A model generated the notes under the pieces. The model searched no databases. It saw only the letters and a program-made list of their open reading frames with translations, and was not told the DNA's origin. Of a stretch of 64,000 nt of DNA, positions 1-12,700 are shown piece after piece; the first letter of the stretch is position 1; every line of letters begins with the position of its first letter. The translations under genes were made by a program, and so were the position numbers. Source of the stretch: Melanocharis versteri (taxonomy: Eukaryota; Chordata; Aves; Passeriformes; Melanocharitidae); NCBI GenBank assembly GCA_013397845.1, contig VZTG01003201.1, forward strand, positions 124,001 to 188,000, read 5' to 3'.

Positions 1-3000
1 GATACAGAAAATGTTCTCTGCAGGCAAAAAACTTCAAAATCAAAGTTCTCTCAAAAATAATAATTTGCTGCAAGAGCTTGATTGACTGTAACTATTTCCA
101 GATGACCCTGCACCTTGTCCCACATTACCAGCCCATTCTTTGGGGGATGTTCTCGGAATTGCTAAGTGTTTGATGACATTTGACTTTCCTCTATGAATTA
201 TCTGACATCCACGGCATCTCATAAACACCATAATGCTGAGTCACCTTTAAATTGTTATTTTAGTGCCGTATTAAAACTGAGCATGCTTCTTCCACCTACA
301 TTATATATATACAAATCAGTAATTCCCCTGTCTATGCTTTTAAAAACTGTCTTGGAATAATCCTCCCAATGAGAAGATTAAGCCATGAGGTCCAAATGGG
401 ACTTGGTGATATTTTGCTACTTGATCACTTTAAAGTCTCTTTTCGCTCCCTAGAAGCTACATAAAGTGCCTTTTAGCTTTTAGCATGATCAAGGGAGTCT
501 GACTTCTCTTTAATCTTCTGTGTAAAGCATTTAAGGGACCCAAATCCTTTAAGTTAAGGACCCTTTATCAATTTACAGTTACAAGAATTTTTCCCTTTGG
601 CATTAGTCTTTCCTGCCCAGGAGGTTGAGTTCTGCTGTCATTCCATACATAACTTAGGCAATCACAGGCTTTTAGTCACTTCTTTGTAAAACCATGAGCA
701 CGTGTGAAGGTAGTAGAGTGGGAACCCAGATTGTTGTGAGTGGATCCAGGTTGTCTGCAAGCCACCAGTGTAGCCAGGGGCTGCTGCTCCAACACGAGGT
801 TGTCGTGTGAGACCAAAGAGTGTGAGTGTCTTGGGCAGAGAGAGAGGATTATTCTTCAAAGAGCACTGCTTGTATAACTCTGCTCTCATCAGTATTGATC
901 TCAGCCTGAAAGCCTGAACACAAGCAAAAAGGCCAGCTGCTACCTTGTACTTTCCTGAAACCTGTGATGTGAGTTGGCAGGGCAGCAATGGGGAGAGCAT
1001 GTTCATGCCTGAAAGTTCATTGGCTTTTCCAGCTCTCTCAGCTTGACTTAAGAAGATATTATCTCTCCAAATAGAAGTTCCCTTTGATACTATTCATATT
1101 AGGTCTCCTCTGGGCACCATTACAGAGGCATGGCCATTAGCAAGATCCAAAATGAGAGGAACAACTCCTGGTGCCCTTTAAAATCTTGTACAGAGTCTTG
1201 CCTTGCCTTGCTTTGGATTTAGATCTCAATAAAAAGTCATAGCAGAAGCTAGAAGGGCTCTCTTATAACCCAAAAGCTTTTTTCCAACCCATGCAACAAG
1301 GTCTCGGTTGGCTGGTCATTGTATTAGATGAATTTGTTCAAATTTACTCACAGTGAGATTATTCCAGGGGGCAGGGTTTGTTGCAGACTTATTATGTTTT
1401 TAAGTATTTTTTTTCCTTTTCCTCCTTTCCCCACTGTCATTATTGTCTTAACAGGCAGCAGAAATACCCCTTTTCAGCTTTCCATTTTAGCAGCCCCAAC
1501 AAACCAAAAGCTCAGATTGTTCTTTTCCACATTCCCTCTCTCTCTTGTTCAACTCAGAGTGGTCTCAGCAGAGAGCAACAGGGACACTCGCGCAGTCTTA
1601 GAGCTCTGCTGACAAGTGCTTCAGCAGATGCCTCTGCAGATCATATTAGCCCCCTGACCCCACTGGCTATGGTGGTGTCAGTAACCAGGCATCCTCTGGC
1701 TGGGGATGCTCAAGGCTTTCTTCTCTTCAGACATTTCCAGCTGATGAGTTCCCAATTTACAACAGAATTTCTCACAATCTATGTAATTGATTTTTAACAC
1801 ACAGTGTTGTACTTATCACATTTTTTGCTATTTGGGTCTTGAAGATCATCTTTCTATGTGATGCCTCAGACTCTGTTCATTTTTACTGAGTTTATTAAAG
1901 TTGCTGAATTTTAACCCATTTTAATTTGCTTTGCTTGAGACTAGATCAACAACTAAGATTCTAATTATGTACCGCTGTAACCAACTCAGTCTGAGGACTC
2001 AGCGATGTCTATTTGTAAATTCATGCATATGTTTGTATGCCTAAACCTCTACCCCCATATTTTATGCATACTTAGAATAAGATGCCATCAAAAATGACAA
2101 AAGATTATCTAATGAGCCATTCCACTGTAATGCTTATCTTAATTAAACACTGTGTAAAATAAATTAGTTTGCTAAAGAAAATGAAACATATTTTACCTTT
2201 CACTAAAAATTGCATTTACTCCACAAATTAATCCCATTTGTCAAGGTTGATGAATAAATTAAAATCTCTGCTCCTGTAAGCACCAAGGTTCTGTGTTGGA
2301 AGGTACAGGCAGATAGCTTCTACACCAATTTATTTTTATTTGTGGAATGATTCCTCTCTTGACAAAAGACACTTGTGCCGACAGCATATATGTATACAGT
2401 TTGGGGTTTTTTTTAGTGTGCTTTCTGCAATTACTTTCTTTTGTTGTTCTTTTTCCATCAAGTGTTCCTGAGAAGTGCATGCAGCCCTTGTGAGGGGTAA
2501 AGTGAAGTGGCAGGTAGCGTGATACCTTCTGGGTTCTTGTCTGAAACAGATCTGCACAAAGGGTAAATTAGGACTTCTGAAGGGACACTGAACTTGAGGC
2601 ACCTTCTCAGCAAGCGTATTTCTAGTAAAGAGAGCCAAGAGACTATTCGCAGTTATTTTGGCTCAGAGTTACCCCAAAGTGCTCATATCTTGAGAAATTC
2701 TTTGCCAATATCGTGGGGGGTCCAGTTGGGTTATTTTTCCTGTGTTTTTCATGGGATCCTATGGGTTGAGAGAGGATTTTCCTGATTTCCTGCAAGTTAT
2801 ATTGTCAAGAAAATATGTAATCTGAATAGACATAAAGATTACTGGTATTCAAATGTCAGGGCTCAAACTAAAATAAGTATTAGACTTGCTTTTACTTCTG
2901 CTTATGTGTCTTTAGAGACTGCTATTAGGAGGGGTCTGGTGCTTGCAATACCTTATACTCCAAAAGCACGTTTTGTAAGTCCACTTCTATAACGACATGT

Positions 3001-6000
3001 GCTTGATTCCCACTCAAACAATTCCCATTTAAATGCTTAGGTAACTTGTAGAGTATGGACTTTCATTCATTCATGCCTCGCAAAAATTGGAGATGTGTAA
3101 GAACAATTTTTTTTTTTTGTCGCTCTGTGGAAGTCAAATCATTCTGTATCATCTCAAAAAGTGGAATTATTTTCTGTATCATCTCAAAAAGTGTAATTAT
3201 TTACCCATGAAAAATATCTTTCAAAAAGAGCCCCAAACCTACAAACAACAAAGTAGTGGCTACATTTTTCTTTCCTTGGACTAATAATGTCTGCACCTCT
3301 AAGCACTGGGTTGGCAGTGTGCGGGAGGGTGCAACATGTTTCCAGGTAGACTTTTGCTTTGATGTTCTTCGATGATCACAAGGGGCAATGTTGAATTTTG
3401 CTGCCTTGCATTAGTTTTTTCAAAGTAAAACAAGAAGAGGAGATAGAAATTTCCAAGGCAAAACCAAGCTGAAAGATAAAATCCTGCTTTACACTTTCAG
3501 CAAGAGATGGAAATCTGGTCCAAGAGAATTGAACTTTAAATTACATCGAAAATATCCAAAAGATATTTAAATAGCTTTCTCATTCAGATTTTATTTGAAA
3601 CTTGCACAGAAAGCATAAATTTTCCATTTTCTTAGATCAGTGTTAGTTTGGAAAGTATCCTAGTCCTATGTGTTTGATGTGACTTCTCTGAGGGATGAGT
3701 ATCTGATTTTTCATGCTTCTCAGAAATCTAGAGTCATATAGGACTTTATCATCATACAAGACTTTATGTCCTAGCAGTCATGCATATAAATATTTCTGTT
3801 CGCCGTGGGAATGTCAGAAGGATCTCACAGATGCCTCTTGAAGTGTTAAAGCTGTTGAAAACCAGAGCTCCTCCTGGGCTGTCATGGACAAGCCAGCTGG
3901 GTGCTCTCTTCTTGTTGTGTTCAGACTCCCTCTCTGGGCAATCAGACCTTGGCACTGACTTTTGCTGCCTCCTCCCGAGCGTGGGGTCTGTCAGAACAAC
4001 TCTGGCACCATTAAGCAACTAAAGAGTCAACAGACGCAGAGCGAGTTGCAGACAAGGAATAAGAAACCTACTGGAGACAGATGAAATTCCCTAAATCTCT
4101 CTCCCTAGAGACAAAGGAGGACTGTGCGAGTGTTTTCCAGACTAATGGAAAAACTCAGCTTTTCAACAGAAGATGTGGAGAATAGAAAAAGGTAGTAAAA
4201 TGCCATCTCCTGCACAGAAAGAAAACAGCATAAAAAATGAGATGAATTATTCATTCCTGTGTTTAAGCACTTGGAGGGGATGGAGACAACAGCAGAGTGA
4301 GGCCATTTAAACTGAAGGATTCTTGTATGAGGAAAGGCATCATGTCCAGAGGAAAAATTAAAAGAACAACTTTTAAATGGTACACATTACAATAATGAAT
4401 GAAACAAAAAGCTGTTTCTGTAAAATAAATGGATGATGACTATATTTCAGCCTAGAGTCCAATATTAACTCATGCATATGCTTAATTTAGATGGATGGGA
4501 TAATTCATGTGGTGACCCCAGTGAATATTATGTAAATTTTAGTGGGATTGAGTCATATTAAATTTGCAAACCAAAGTACTGCTCAGAAATGTTATCTGAT
4601 TTCCAGGTATTAATTCTACAAACTCCATTAATTGTTCAAAAGTAGATAGCCAGTGTACATGTAGCAGATGAAAAAGTTAAAATCCACAATCTATGAAGCT
4701 TAAACCAAGTAGTCCAATTTTAGCAAAGTTATTACATGCCCATGGGAAAAAAATATTATCTAGTTCTTATATACAGTCTATCCAAGGCGGCTGCTGTAAA
4801 GGCTGCTGCAGATTCATAGTTTTAATTAAGCAGCAGCAAAATTTAGACATAGAGTCTAAATAACAGAACTTCATGGTAATAAAAAGAGATACCTTATTTA
4901 TTTTCCTGAGAACATAAAGCCCCATGATTTTATATATCTCCTACTTAGGAAAAAGTATTTTTGTAATAAAGGCAATTAAAAATAAATTTTATTCAGTTCT
5001 TGCTTTACAGGGAACAAACTCATTGCAAAAGACCATAATAATAAAAACCCCTTTTTAAGCTAAGTCTGCTTAAGTAAGAATATTTTTTTCATTGAGAGGA
5101 AACAAACTCACTTGCCAAACAGCTGGTTAGAGTGCATTTTTAATACAAATATTTTGAGCTGCCTTGTAGTAAAATGAGCATTGAAGGTAATATCACCTCC
5201 CCACCTGCATGAGAAATTTTTCCTTACATTTGAGAACAGTGTGGTGGGAGGATGCCCAGAGGGCTGGGGAAAGGGGATGCCCAGCTGCTTGGGTGCTCTG
5301 CAGCAAAGCTCTGCCTGATCATCTGTGCTCTGTGAAACCTGCAATGAGTTCACAAGACTGGACCATCACCATATTTTTTTTTTCTAAATGTAATTTGAGT
5401 TTTGGGGTTTCACTTGGGTCTTTTTCCAACTCTGAGTTTGTGCAAAGATGTTTATGGTTCCCTGCATGATTTAAGCGACAGGGATGATTTACAGGGGACA
5501 CGGGATAGGGAAATGCTGCCGTGTGGATGGTGAGATAGATCTGCACTGGCTCAGTGCCCCGCATGGCAGCTCCCCACGGGATCCTGAAGAGGCTGCTCAG
5601 GCCCTTTGCCACAGAAGCATGGAAGGATCTGCCCATGGGATGCACTGTGGGGTCTGGGAGGGGCTGGTGAACCATTCGCTAGTAGCCCAGAAATAAATGG
5701 CTGTCCAGATGTGTCACGTGTGAGTCCTGCTGGGACGCTGGGGTGCCACTGATGTGCCAAGGTAGGACAGCAGAGAAATATCACACTGGAAGGGGGGGGA
5801 GAAGAGATACAGGGACAGTGCAGCTGGTGTGAGCTGAGAAGCTGGGCCAGGTGATGTGGCAGGCAGTATCCCAGCCCTTCATTTGCCTCTTCTCTGGCTA
5901 CAACTTTGTAAGTGGTTCTGTATGAAACCCAGATATAATTACATAGAGTGACAATGGTGTCTTCTCATTGGAGAGGTGCCATGTTTTCATTTTAACTGGG

Positions 6001-6553
6001 GTCCTTGCTCTGTAATTACCTGTAGACACTCTATCAGTTATACAAGCCAGATGGTACAGTAGATGGCTTATAGTGACTCCTGAAAAATAGAGAAGACTCT
6101 GACTAGACACCATTTACAATTATTTTTGCTTTTTGGAGCACATAGATTACAGCTTGCTTTAAGCAGAGGGCCAAGATGAAGCCTCCCAAAAGAGGCACAC
6201 AAACCCCTCACACTGAGCTTGGCCCTGGCAGTGTGCAATTGATGAAGCTGCGGTGCCCACCCAAAATCTATGTGCTATAAGGTGCACAAGAGCACAAGGT
6301 GCGGGCTCTTGCCAATCAGTGTCCATCCACTTCACAGTGCACAGGGCTTGTGGGGGACCTCTGTTTTCCTCTGTACAGGTGCCAGTGTGGCTTTGCAGAA
6401 CATTGTCTGTGCTAGATGTATTCTGGTTTCGACAGGACCTGCATCTCCTGCCCTCCATTGCTCCTTTCCCGGAAAGTCGCCCCCAGCCTTTGAGTTCTTC
6501 TTTCCCTAAAAAAAAAAAGAAAGAATGGTCAGAATGAGAGGAGTCAAAAATAG
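1..6553. other. Downstream flank of NPSR1 (possible 3'UTR), no coding gene seen
   Basis: The open frames here are short and unlike known proteins. Part of the region just below 6554 must be NPSR1 3'UTR or an intron before an unseen last exon. The nearest minus-strand AATAAA that I noticed lies at 4988-4993, with another at 4897-4902; neither can be confirmed as used. I looked on the minus strand for the mammalian NPSR1 tail (about RMTFRER through SKPEF) and found no match. In mammals DPY19L1 lies beyond NPSR1 in convergent orientation, but no exon of it was recognised here. A 30-base tandem duplication lies at 3142-3201. Confidence 0.6.
3142..3201 (+). repeat. 30-base tandem duplication
   Basis: Two adjacent 30-base units, 3142-3171 and 3172-3201, begin TTCTGTATCATCTCAAAAAG and differ at a single base (G/T). 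The near identity implies a recent event. Confidence 0.95.
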
Positions 6554-6798
6554 TTAATCAGTTTGTGTGTTCCCTCCCTTCTTAGGGGTAGCCAGAGTGA
6601 CAGTAAAGGAGCAATACTCAAAAGGGGGGCAGAGGCTGTTGCTGAAGAAGCAGTAGATGAGGGGGTTGATGGCACTGTTCAAGGCTGGCAGGTTCTGAAT
6701 AATCACAGATGCATAGAAGCGCTCTTTGGTCTCAGGGAGTATGTTGAAGTTGTCCAGGATATCAAAAAGAAAGTAAGGGCTCCAACAGAGAACAAATG
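6554..6798 (-). CDS. NPSR1: NPSR1 terminal coding exon 8 (TM6-TM7 and C-tail)
   Basis: The acceptor is tcttctgcag|CATTTG. Residues 283-363 begin AFVLCWSPYFLFDILDNF, with the TM6 CWxP motif at 287-290. The third extracellular loop NILPETKERFY follows, then TM7 (VIIQNLPALNSAINPLIYC) with NPLIY at 327-331. After FFSNSLCPP the frame reads FEYCSFTVTLATPKKGG and stops at TAA 6556-6554. In human NPSR1 an exon boundary falls just after the equivalent of FSSS, and a further exon supplies a charged tail. The tail here may therefore be a genuine short avian tail or intron read-through. The core up to about residue 336 is certain; the tail is not. Confidence 0.9.
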
Positions 6799-9700
6799 CT
6801 GCAGAAGAGACAGAGAGAGGAAGAGCTTGACATTGGATAGTTTAGCAATTTAGGGAGGTAATTACACACTCATGGAGAGACTGTAATAACACATAAATAT
6901 TTGTTCATGCAAAGAAAAACCCCTTCCCCATTCAGGATCTTATTTAAGAGAATGGTTATTAGATTGTGCTTTTATTTGTCTTTATTTTTATTTTAATGCC
7001 TATAAAATATATTACGTGTGTTTCTCTAAGTGTTTAGAGTGCTCCCTCTAGACATATTGAGACACTTCCGAACACTACACAACACATAAAGGGTAAATAG
7101 GTAGCCAGTTAAAGCATCATCAGTTATAGTGAAGTGCTCTTTTAATGGTCCCCGGAGCGAGCAGCCAATCTAAATGTACACACAGCCAAAGTGCTGCTCC
7201 GTGACAGCGCTGCCTGTCACAGCCACCTATTAAAATAAGGTTCTCAGACACCCAGGAGCAAGGAATGGCACTCTTTCACACTGCGTTACAGCAAACCAAC
7301 GTGTCATTTGGCGTGCTGGCTGGAGGTCCTGTGTACATGGAGTGTGCAGGAAGATTCTCCTAATTTCCTGTACTGCCATTTGAAAGATGAATTTGAGGTT
7401 GGGAAGAGAGGACTGTACTGCTCACAGCCTCTGCTTTTGTTCAGAGGTGGTAGGGAAAAAAAGGCCACAGACCTAGTTTTATTTGCAGGCGTGGGGAATT
7501 AATCTGTCCCTCACAAATTTCTGTGCCATCTCTTCTCACAAAGGCTTTTGATTCAGGATTTCCATAGAAATGCTAGGACAGGCAGTTCACTCAACTAAGT
7601 TATAAGCACCTGGGTTGCAAACATACAGGTAATTGTAAAATCAGACACATGATCACATCCTGACCCAGATGAGACAGAAGAGTAACCCCGTGCCTGTTTT
7701 CTTGTCACGTTAATCAGAATTTCTTCTTCGCTGGCAGTTAGCTGAGCGTTCATTGAAAGCTCAAGGAAGAGGTAAGCTCCCCTCCTGTTCTCTATATGCA
7801 CAGATATATGCAAAACAGCAATACACAGTGCCAGAGTGTGGATCATAGCACTGACTATGCAGAACTTGAAGTGGCTTTAAAAAATCTGTGGATGTTAGGT
7901 GTCGATCTGTTTGCACATCAAGAGATGCTGGGTGCCTAATATTATCAAGGTCTGCTGAAATGCTGAGCATCCATGCGAGCTCTCAGCATCTGATGGCCTT
8001 GCAATAGTAGTTGTGTCTGACAAAAGCTTTCTCTGCCGTGCAGAAAAGTTCGGACACGGAGAAGCTGTTCTTGGGCTTATGAAAAGTATGAATCACTCTG
8101 GCCTCTCTCATGTCTGCAGATGCTACCACTAGACAGTGAGCTAAGCTACTCAAGTGGCTGTTATCACAATATTCTCCAATCTGAATTTTGCATAGTGTTG
8201 GAAAGAGAAGCAATCTCTTTTTCAGTGTCAAGGGATGACTGTCAGCCCTTGGGAGTAAACAGCTTTGGTTCCTTTCCTGCATGTCTCTGGCAGCTAATCA
8301 CAAGCCCTGTGTGACACTGTCTTTATTTATTGCAATAGAATATCAGCCTCCTAATTGCATCAGAATAATGTCATTTCCCTGGGAGACAGACAACACCTGC
8401 ACTAAGTCATCTGCTGCCCAGTTGGGAAAGGAGAGCTCATTCTTTCAAACTCAGGAGGCAACCCACCTATGACATCAAATGTGATCGCTGCACATCTCAC
8501 CTCTTCTCTCCCCTGCACCACCCCAGCAGCTCACATGCCATACAGTGTCTCTAAGCCTAAAAGACACCTCAGTTGCCAAATCTTTTGGCAGTCTGGATGG
8601 GAAAGAGATGACCCCTTCCTTTGTTCCTTTTAGACATTGTCCCTTTACTTTCTTTATGCACATGAGGGGCTGTGCATCTAATTTAATTTAAGGCTTATGT
8701 CAGATGCCTAAAATAGAAGCCTATCAGCCAGAAGAGAGGGGAAGGACAAGATCAGAAGGGAAGTCAGGTGTCTAAGTAAAGCTCCTTCTCCAAGCCATCT
8801 ACTTTGTCTGCTGATGATAGAGGTTGCTGAGGAAAAGCAGCTTCCTAATGTCAGCACCCTCCCTGGCTACCTGCTGTGGGGCTTTTCACTTACCAAGGAT
8901 AATTACAATGCTGTACTTGATCGCTTTCACCTTCGCCCTGGATATGAACCCACGACTGGTGTAGCCAGTGGAGGTTTTGCCACCTGGGAAAAGAACAGTT
9001 CAGCCAGTGAAAGAATAGGACTGGTGTGTGGATGTGTCAGTGCCTTGACAGGCAGGACGGGAATACACAGCCCTATCTTTCCCTGGTGTCAGTCAGGATC
9101 TCAGTAGTTCCTGAAATTTGGACACTTGCAAGTCTGCTCAAGTTGGACAATCAAAACCTGAGCCACCCAAAATAAAAAAGGGAAATGTAAGCAGAGTAGA
9201 TTTTCCTGAAGCATTGAGGCATGTATAGTCTTGGGATGGAACACTCACATCATTTTATAGCTTTCTGTGGCCAGGAATTTCTGATCTTGAGCAAAATTCA
9301 GACTTGCAAGGACGTGTGAAAACACAGAAAAAGTGTTGCCTAGTATATGCTAGAAAAAAGCTATTCTGGAAACGGACAGAGTTCTAGGAATAGGAATTCT
9401 AACTTCTAGAATAAGTAGTTTTTACTTTTTATTCGTTTTCTCACAGATGTTTCCTATTGGGTCTCTAAAGAGAGTTTAGTGCCAAAGGAAAGAAGGTAAA
9501 TAATGTAGAAATGAGTTATTAATGAACAAATACAGAAATCTCATTCCCACTGCAGCGATGGGGGCCCAATGTGACACTGCATGTCCAAGCAGTCTCAGAT
9601 TTGTGAGGATCAGCCAGAATTGAATCACAAGGCTGGAGTCACAGGTATGCTGAGACTCACCAGGACAGCTGGATATGATGACAGCCTGAGCTTTGCTCTT

Positions 9701-12700
9701 CATCCAGATGGTTCGAATCACAATTGAATATATGACGCTGCAGAAGGGGAAGAATTGCTGGTATTAGGCACAATAAATTTAACAGACATCCTGGTCATTT
9801 GTGCTCTAAGAATGCACTTATCTATGTGTAAGGAGTTCACAGAGATGATGGGACTGTATAGGAATAATAATAGTAAATGACAATAATAATTAAAAATATT
9901 ATAGGACTCTCCCACAGTATTTTTCAGAAGGAGATCTGAAGACTTTTTCACCATGGAAGTCCTTATGGTTGTCCTGGCTTTGTAGATGTCAAATCTGATG
10001 CTCAGAGGAATGCAGTGATTTGGTCAAAGATCTTGCAGGCAGGAGCTCATTGGTGATTTTGAGCCAGCCAAAGCCAAATCCATCTGAGTATCAGCCCTGG
10101 AACACTAGCTCTGATGAGGGAAGCAAGGGAGGGACTTGGTTTTGCTGTATGTACACTTTGATTATGCTGTTACTTTGTGAGTAGGAAGCTGGTGAATAAA
10201 ATTTCACCCTGCGGCATTTGTTAAGGGCAAGATCCATGAGAAATGCAAATAAATACAGCAGTGCTCAGTTTTGGGTCTCAGGGTCCTGTGGTGGAAATCA
10301 AGGAGTACAGAAGCGTCAGATAAGTGGGAAGAGTTAGAGGATTCTAAACCAGATCCACCACAATTTGCATGTTTAGAGAGTTTTATATACTTGCAATAGG
10401 AAAGATGAAAAGTGCCTTAGTACACAGTGACCTTGGGTAGTTATGATCTTTCCCTATGCAATAACCAATATGGGCTTCTATTGATTTAGTATAGAATAGG
10501 TGAAAATAATTCCTTCAAGCTGAAGAGCTGTTTGAACCCACATCCTGCTTGAGGATGTTAATTGCCATAAACCTTAGTGGTCCTTATGTGAAAAAGGTGC
10601 AACGAAGGGCATCATTTCAGGGTTTTTTATAGAGGCAAAAATGTGTCTTACTGTTACATGGCTTATTTTTGTTATCAGAAGAGGCATTATTCTTATTAGA
10701 CCTTTCAGACTGATATACAAGTTATCCTACAGCACCCTCAATTGCTAGACATCCTTGCAAAGGCAGTATTTGTGCTCGAAAAATGATGGAGGTTTCCTTT
10801 CTGTGGAAGTTTGAGCCATCTGGTTTCCAGGCTCAGAGGTGAGAGCTGTAAATTCAAGGTGCAGTCTGGGCTGTGCAGCAGAGCAGCAGCGTCCTTTCCC
10901 GGTGAGGGATTTGCGTGCATCTGCCGTGGACTACAACTTGCTCTCCTTAATCCCTTCAAAAGTCCACCTTGGCTCCCAGCTGATTTGAACATTTTCCTTT
11001 TATCTCCTGGCTTTTCAAGAGCCTGTTTATTTAACAGCTCATACACTTGAGAGTTTCTTTGTACTTTTTACAGACAATGGTGGAAAATTCACGTATCATT
11101 TCTCCTTTGATTGTTCCAATGAATCAGAATGTATTATAATGATAATTGTTGTCATCTCAAAAATTTTACCGGCTGACTCTTAGAAACCCTGTTTCTATTT
11201 TCTTCCTAGCCTGCTATCTCTAGCCAGACCTCTTTATTTGCAGTCGAAACAATGTCCTCTTTGATGCAGATTTCCCTTTGTCCGGCAGGACACATTCAGA
11301 GTTCCTTAATCATCAGGACAAAGGAGTCTAACTCTGTAGTCATAATATTCAGAGGCCCTACTTTCAGCCAGATGACGTAAGGATTGAATTATGAAGCCAG
11401 GCTTCTCACTTGCTTTCCCTTTGACCCCAGAATTCCTGCCCTCTTGGCTGCAGAGTCTTTTGTGTGACTTTTGCCAGACACAGTTACAGAATCTGTCTTC
11501 TTCATTGGCATTTCACATATGAGATTACATGCTGATTCATTTGAATCCTTAATTTTTAGAACTCCAGAGGAAAGTTGAATTCTTGTTTTCATCCAGCAGC
11601 TTATAAAGTGCTGTGTGGGTGCTTTTGCCTCTGTTCATCTTTTGTTTCTGTATAGCCGAAGCCACTGGAGCCTTCCTTATCAGGAGTGGGCCAGAGGTGG
11701 TGTAAAGCTACTCAGGGTGGGTGTCAGGAAAGACAAGTCACTTGTCATGCTAGGTACACTTCTGAGCAACTCTTGTGCCAGCCACAGTTATTCATTTACG
11801 ATTTGATCTCTCTGTGACTCCAGTTCTTAGTAGTGCCTAACCCTTTTTTTTTTTTTGCCCAGCAGTGTTGGCATGGAGGTAAGAAACTGGACTTTCCAGA
11901 AATGCATCACCTAAAGCATAGGGTCATAACAGGAAACTGCATGTGCATTTCAAAGCCACAAAAGTAAAAAGAGGGCTCTTATGGAAGTGTTTTTCTTACA
12001 GGGGAAAAGCAGCTTTTTTTTCAGAATACATTTGTAGCTCCTTTCCCTCTTGTAAAAGGCAGCTGGAGGAGGATGCAGAGGTTGGTCAAATCTCAAAGAA
12101 ATTCTCACTTGTAAAATGGAGTGGCGGATGAGCGAAGAGTAGCGGGGAACGGATGACAAACTGGTATTTAGAGGAGTGCTTGGCAATAGTCTGCACCATT
12201 CCAGTCTCCATATCCTAATCTCCATTCCCTTCCTCTGGATTTTGAGCTGCTCAGCCTTCACTGCCAAGACGTAAAAGCACGTGGCACACGCTGCCACAAA
12301 GCTCTTTTTCCACCCCTTGTAAGACGCCTGCATGCTGCTTGCCCTTGTCTCCACGGAAAGCACTGGGAGATGTGATGTGCAGCTCTTGAGGCCCAGATGT
12401 TGTCAGGCTTCTTTGTGTCTGCAAGTGCACAGTGCTCTGCTCTTCGGCCCAGGTTGTAGGTCAGAGACTAAGGAAAGGGTACTAAGGTGGAAATGGCAAA
12501 CCTGGATGGAAAATTCATCCAAGCCATTCTGAAAAGTAGCTGCTCAGGCTTTGAAGACCACAGGATAGACAGGACATGCTGTTGATCTGAAAATGTGATG
12601 TTTTTTCTAACCCTGATAAAATGCATATCTTGAGAGGTGGCAGGGAAATAAAAAAATATGGCTAACATTATGGATGTATCTCAGAAATTAAATTCTTTGC

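Noticed and set aside
1..6553. Search for the mammalian-type NPSR1 last exon and for DPY19L1
   Set aside because: No minus-strand match to the RMTFRER/SKPEF tail and no recognisable DPY19L1 sequence were found by eye; a weakly conserved exon could still be missed.
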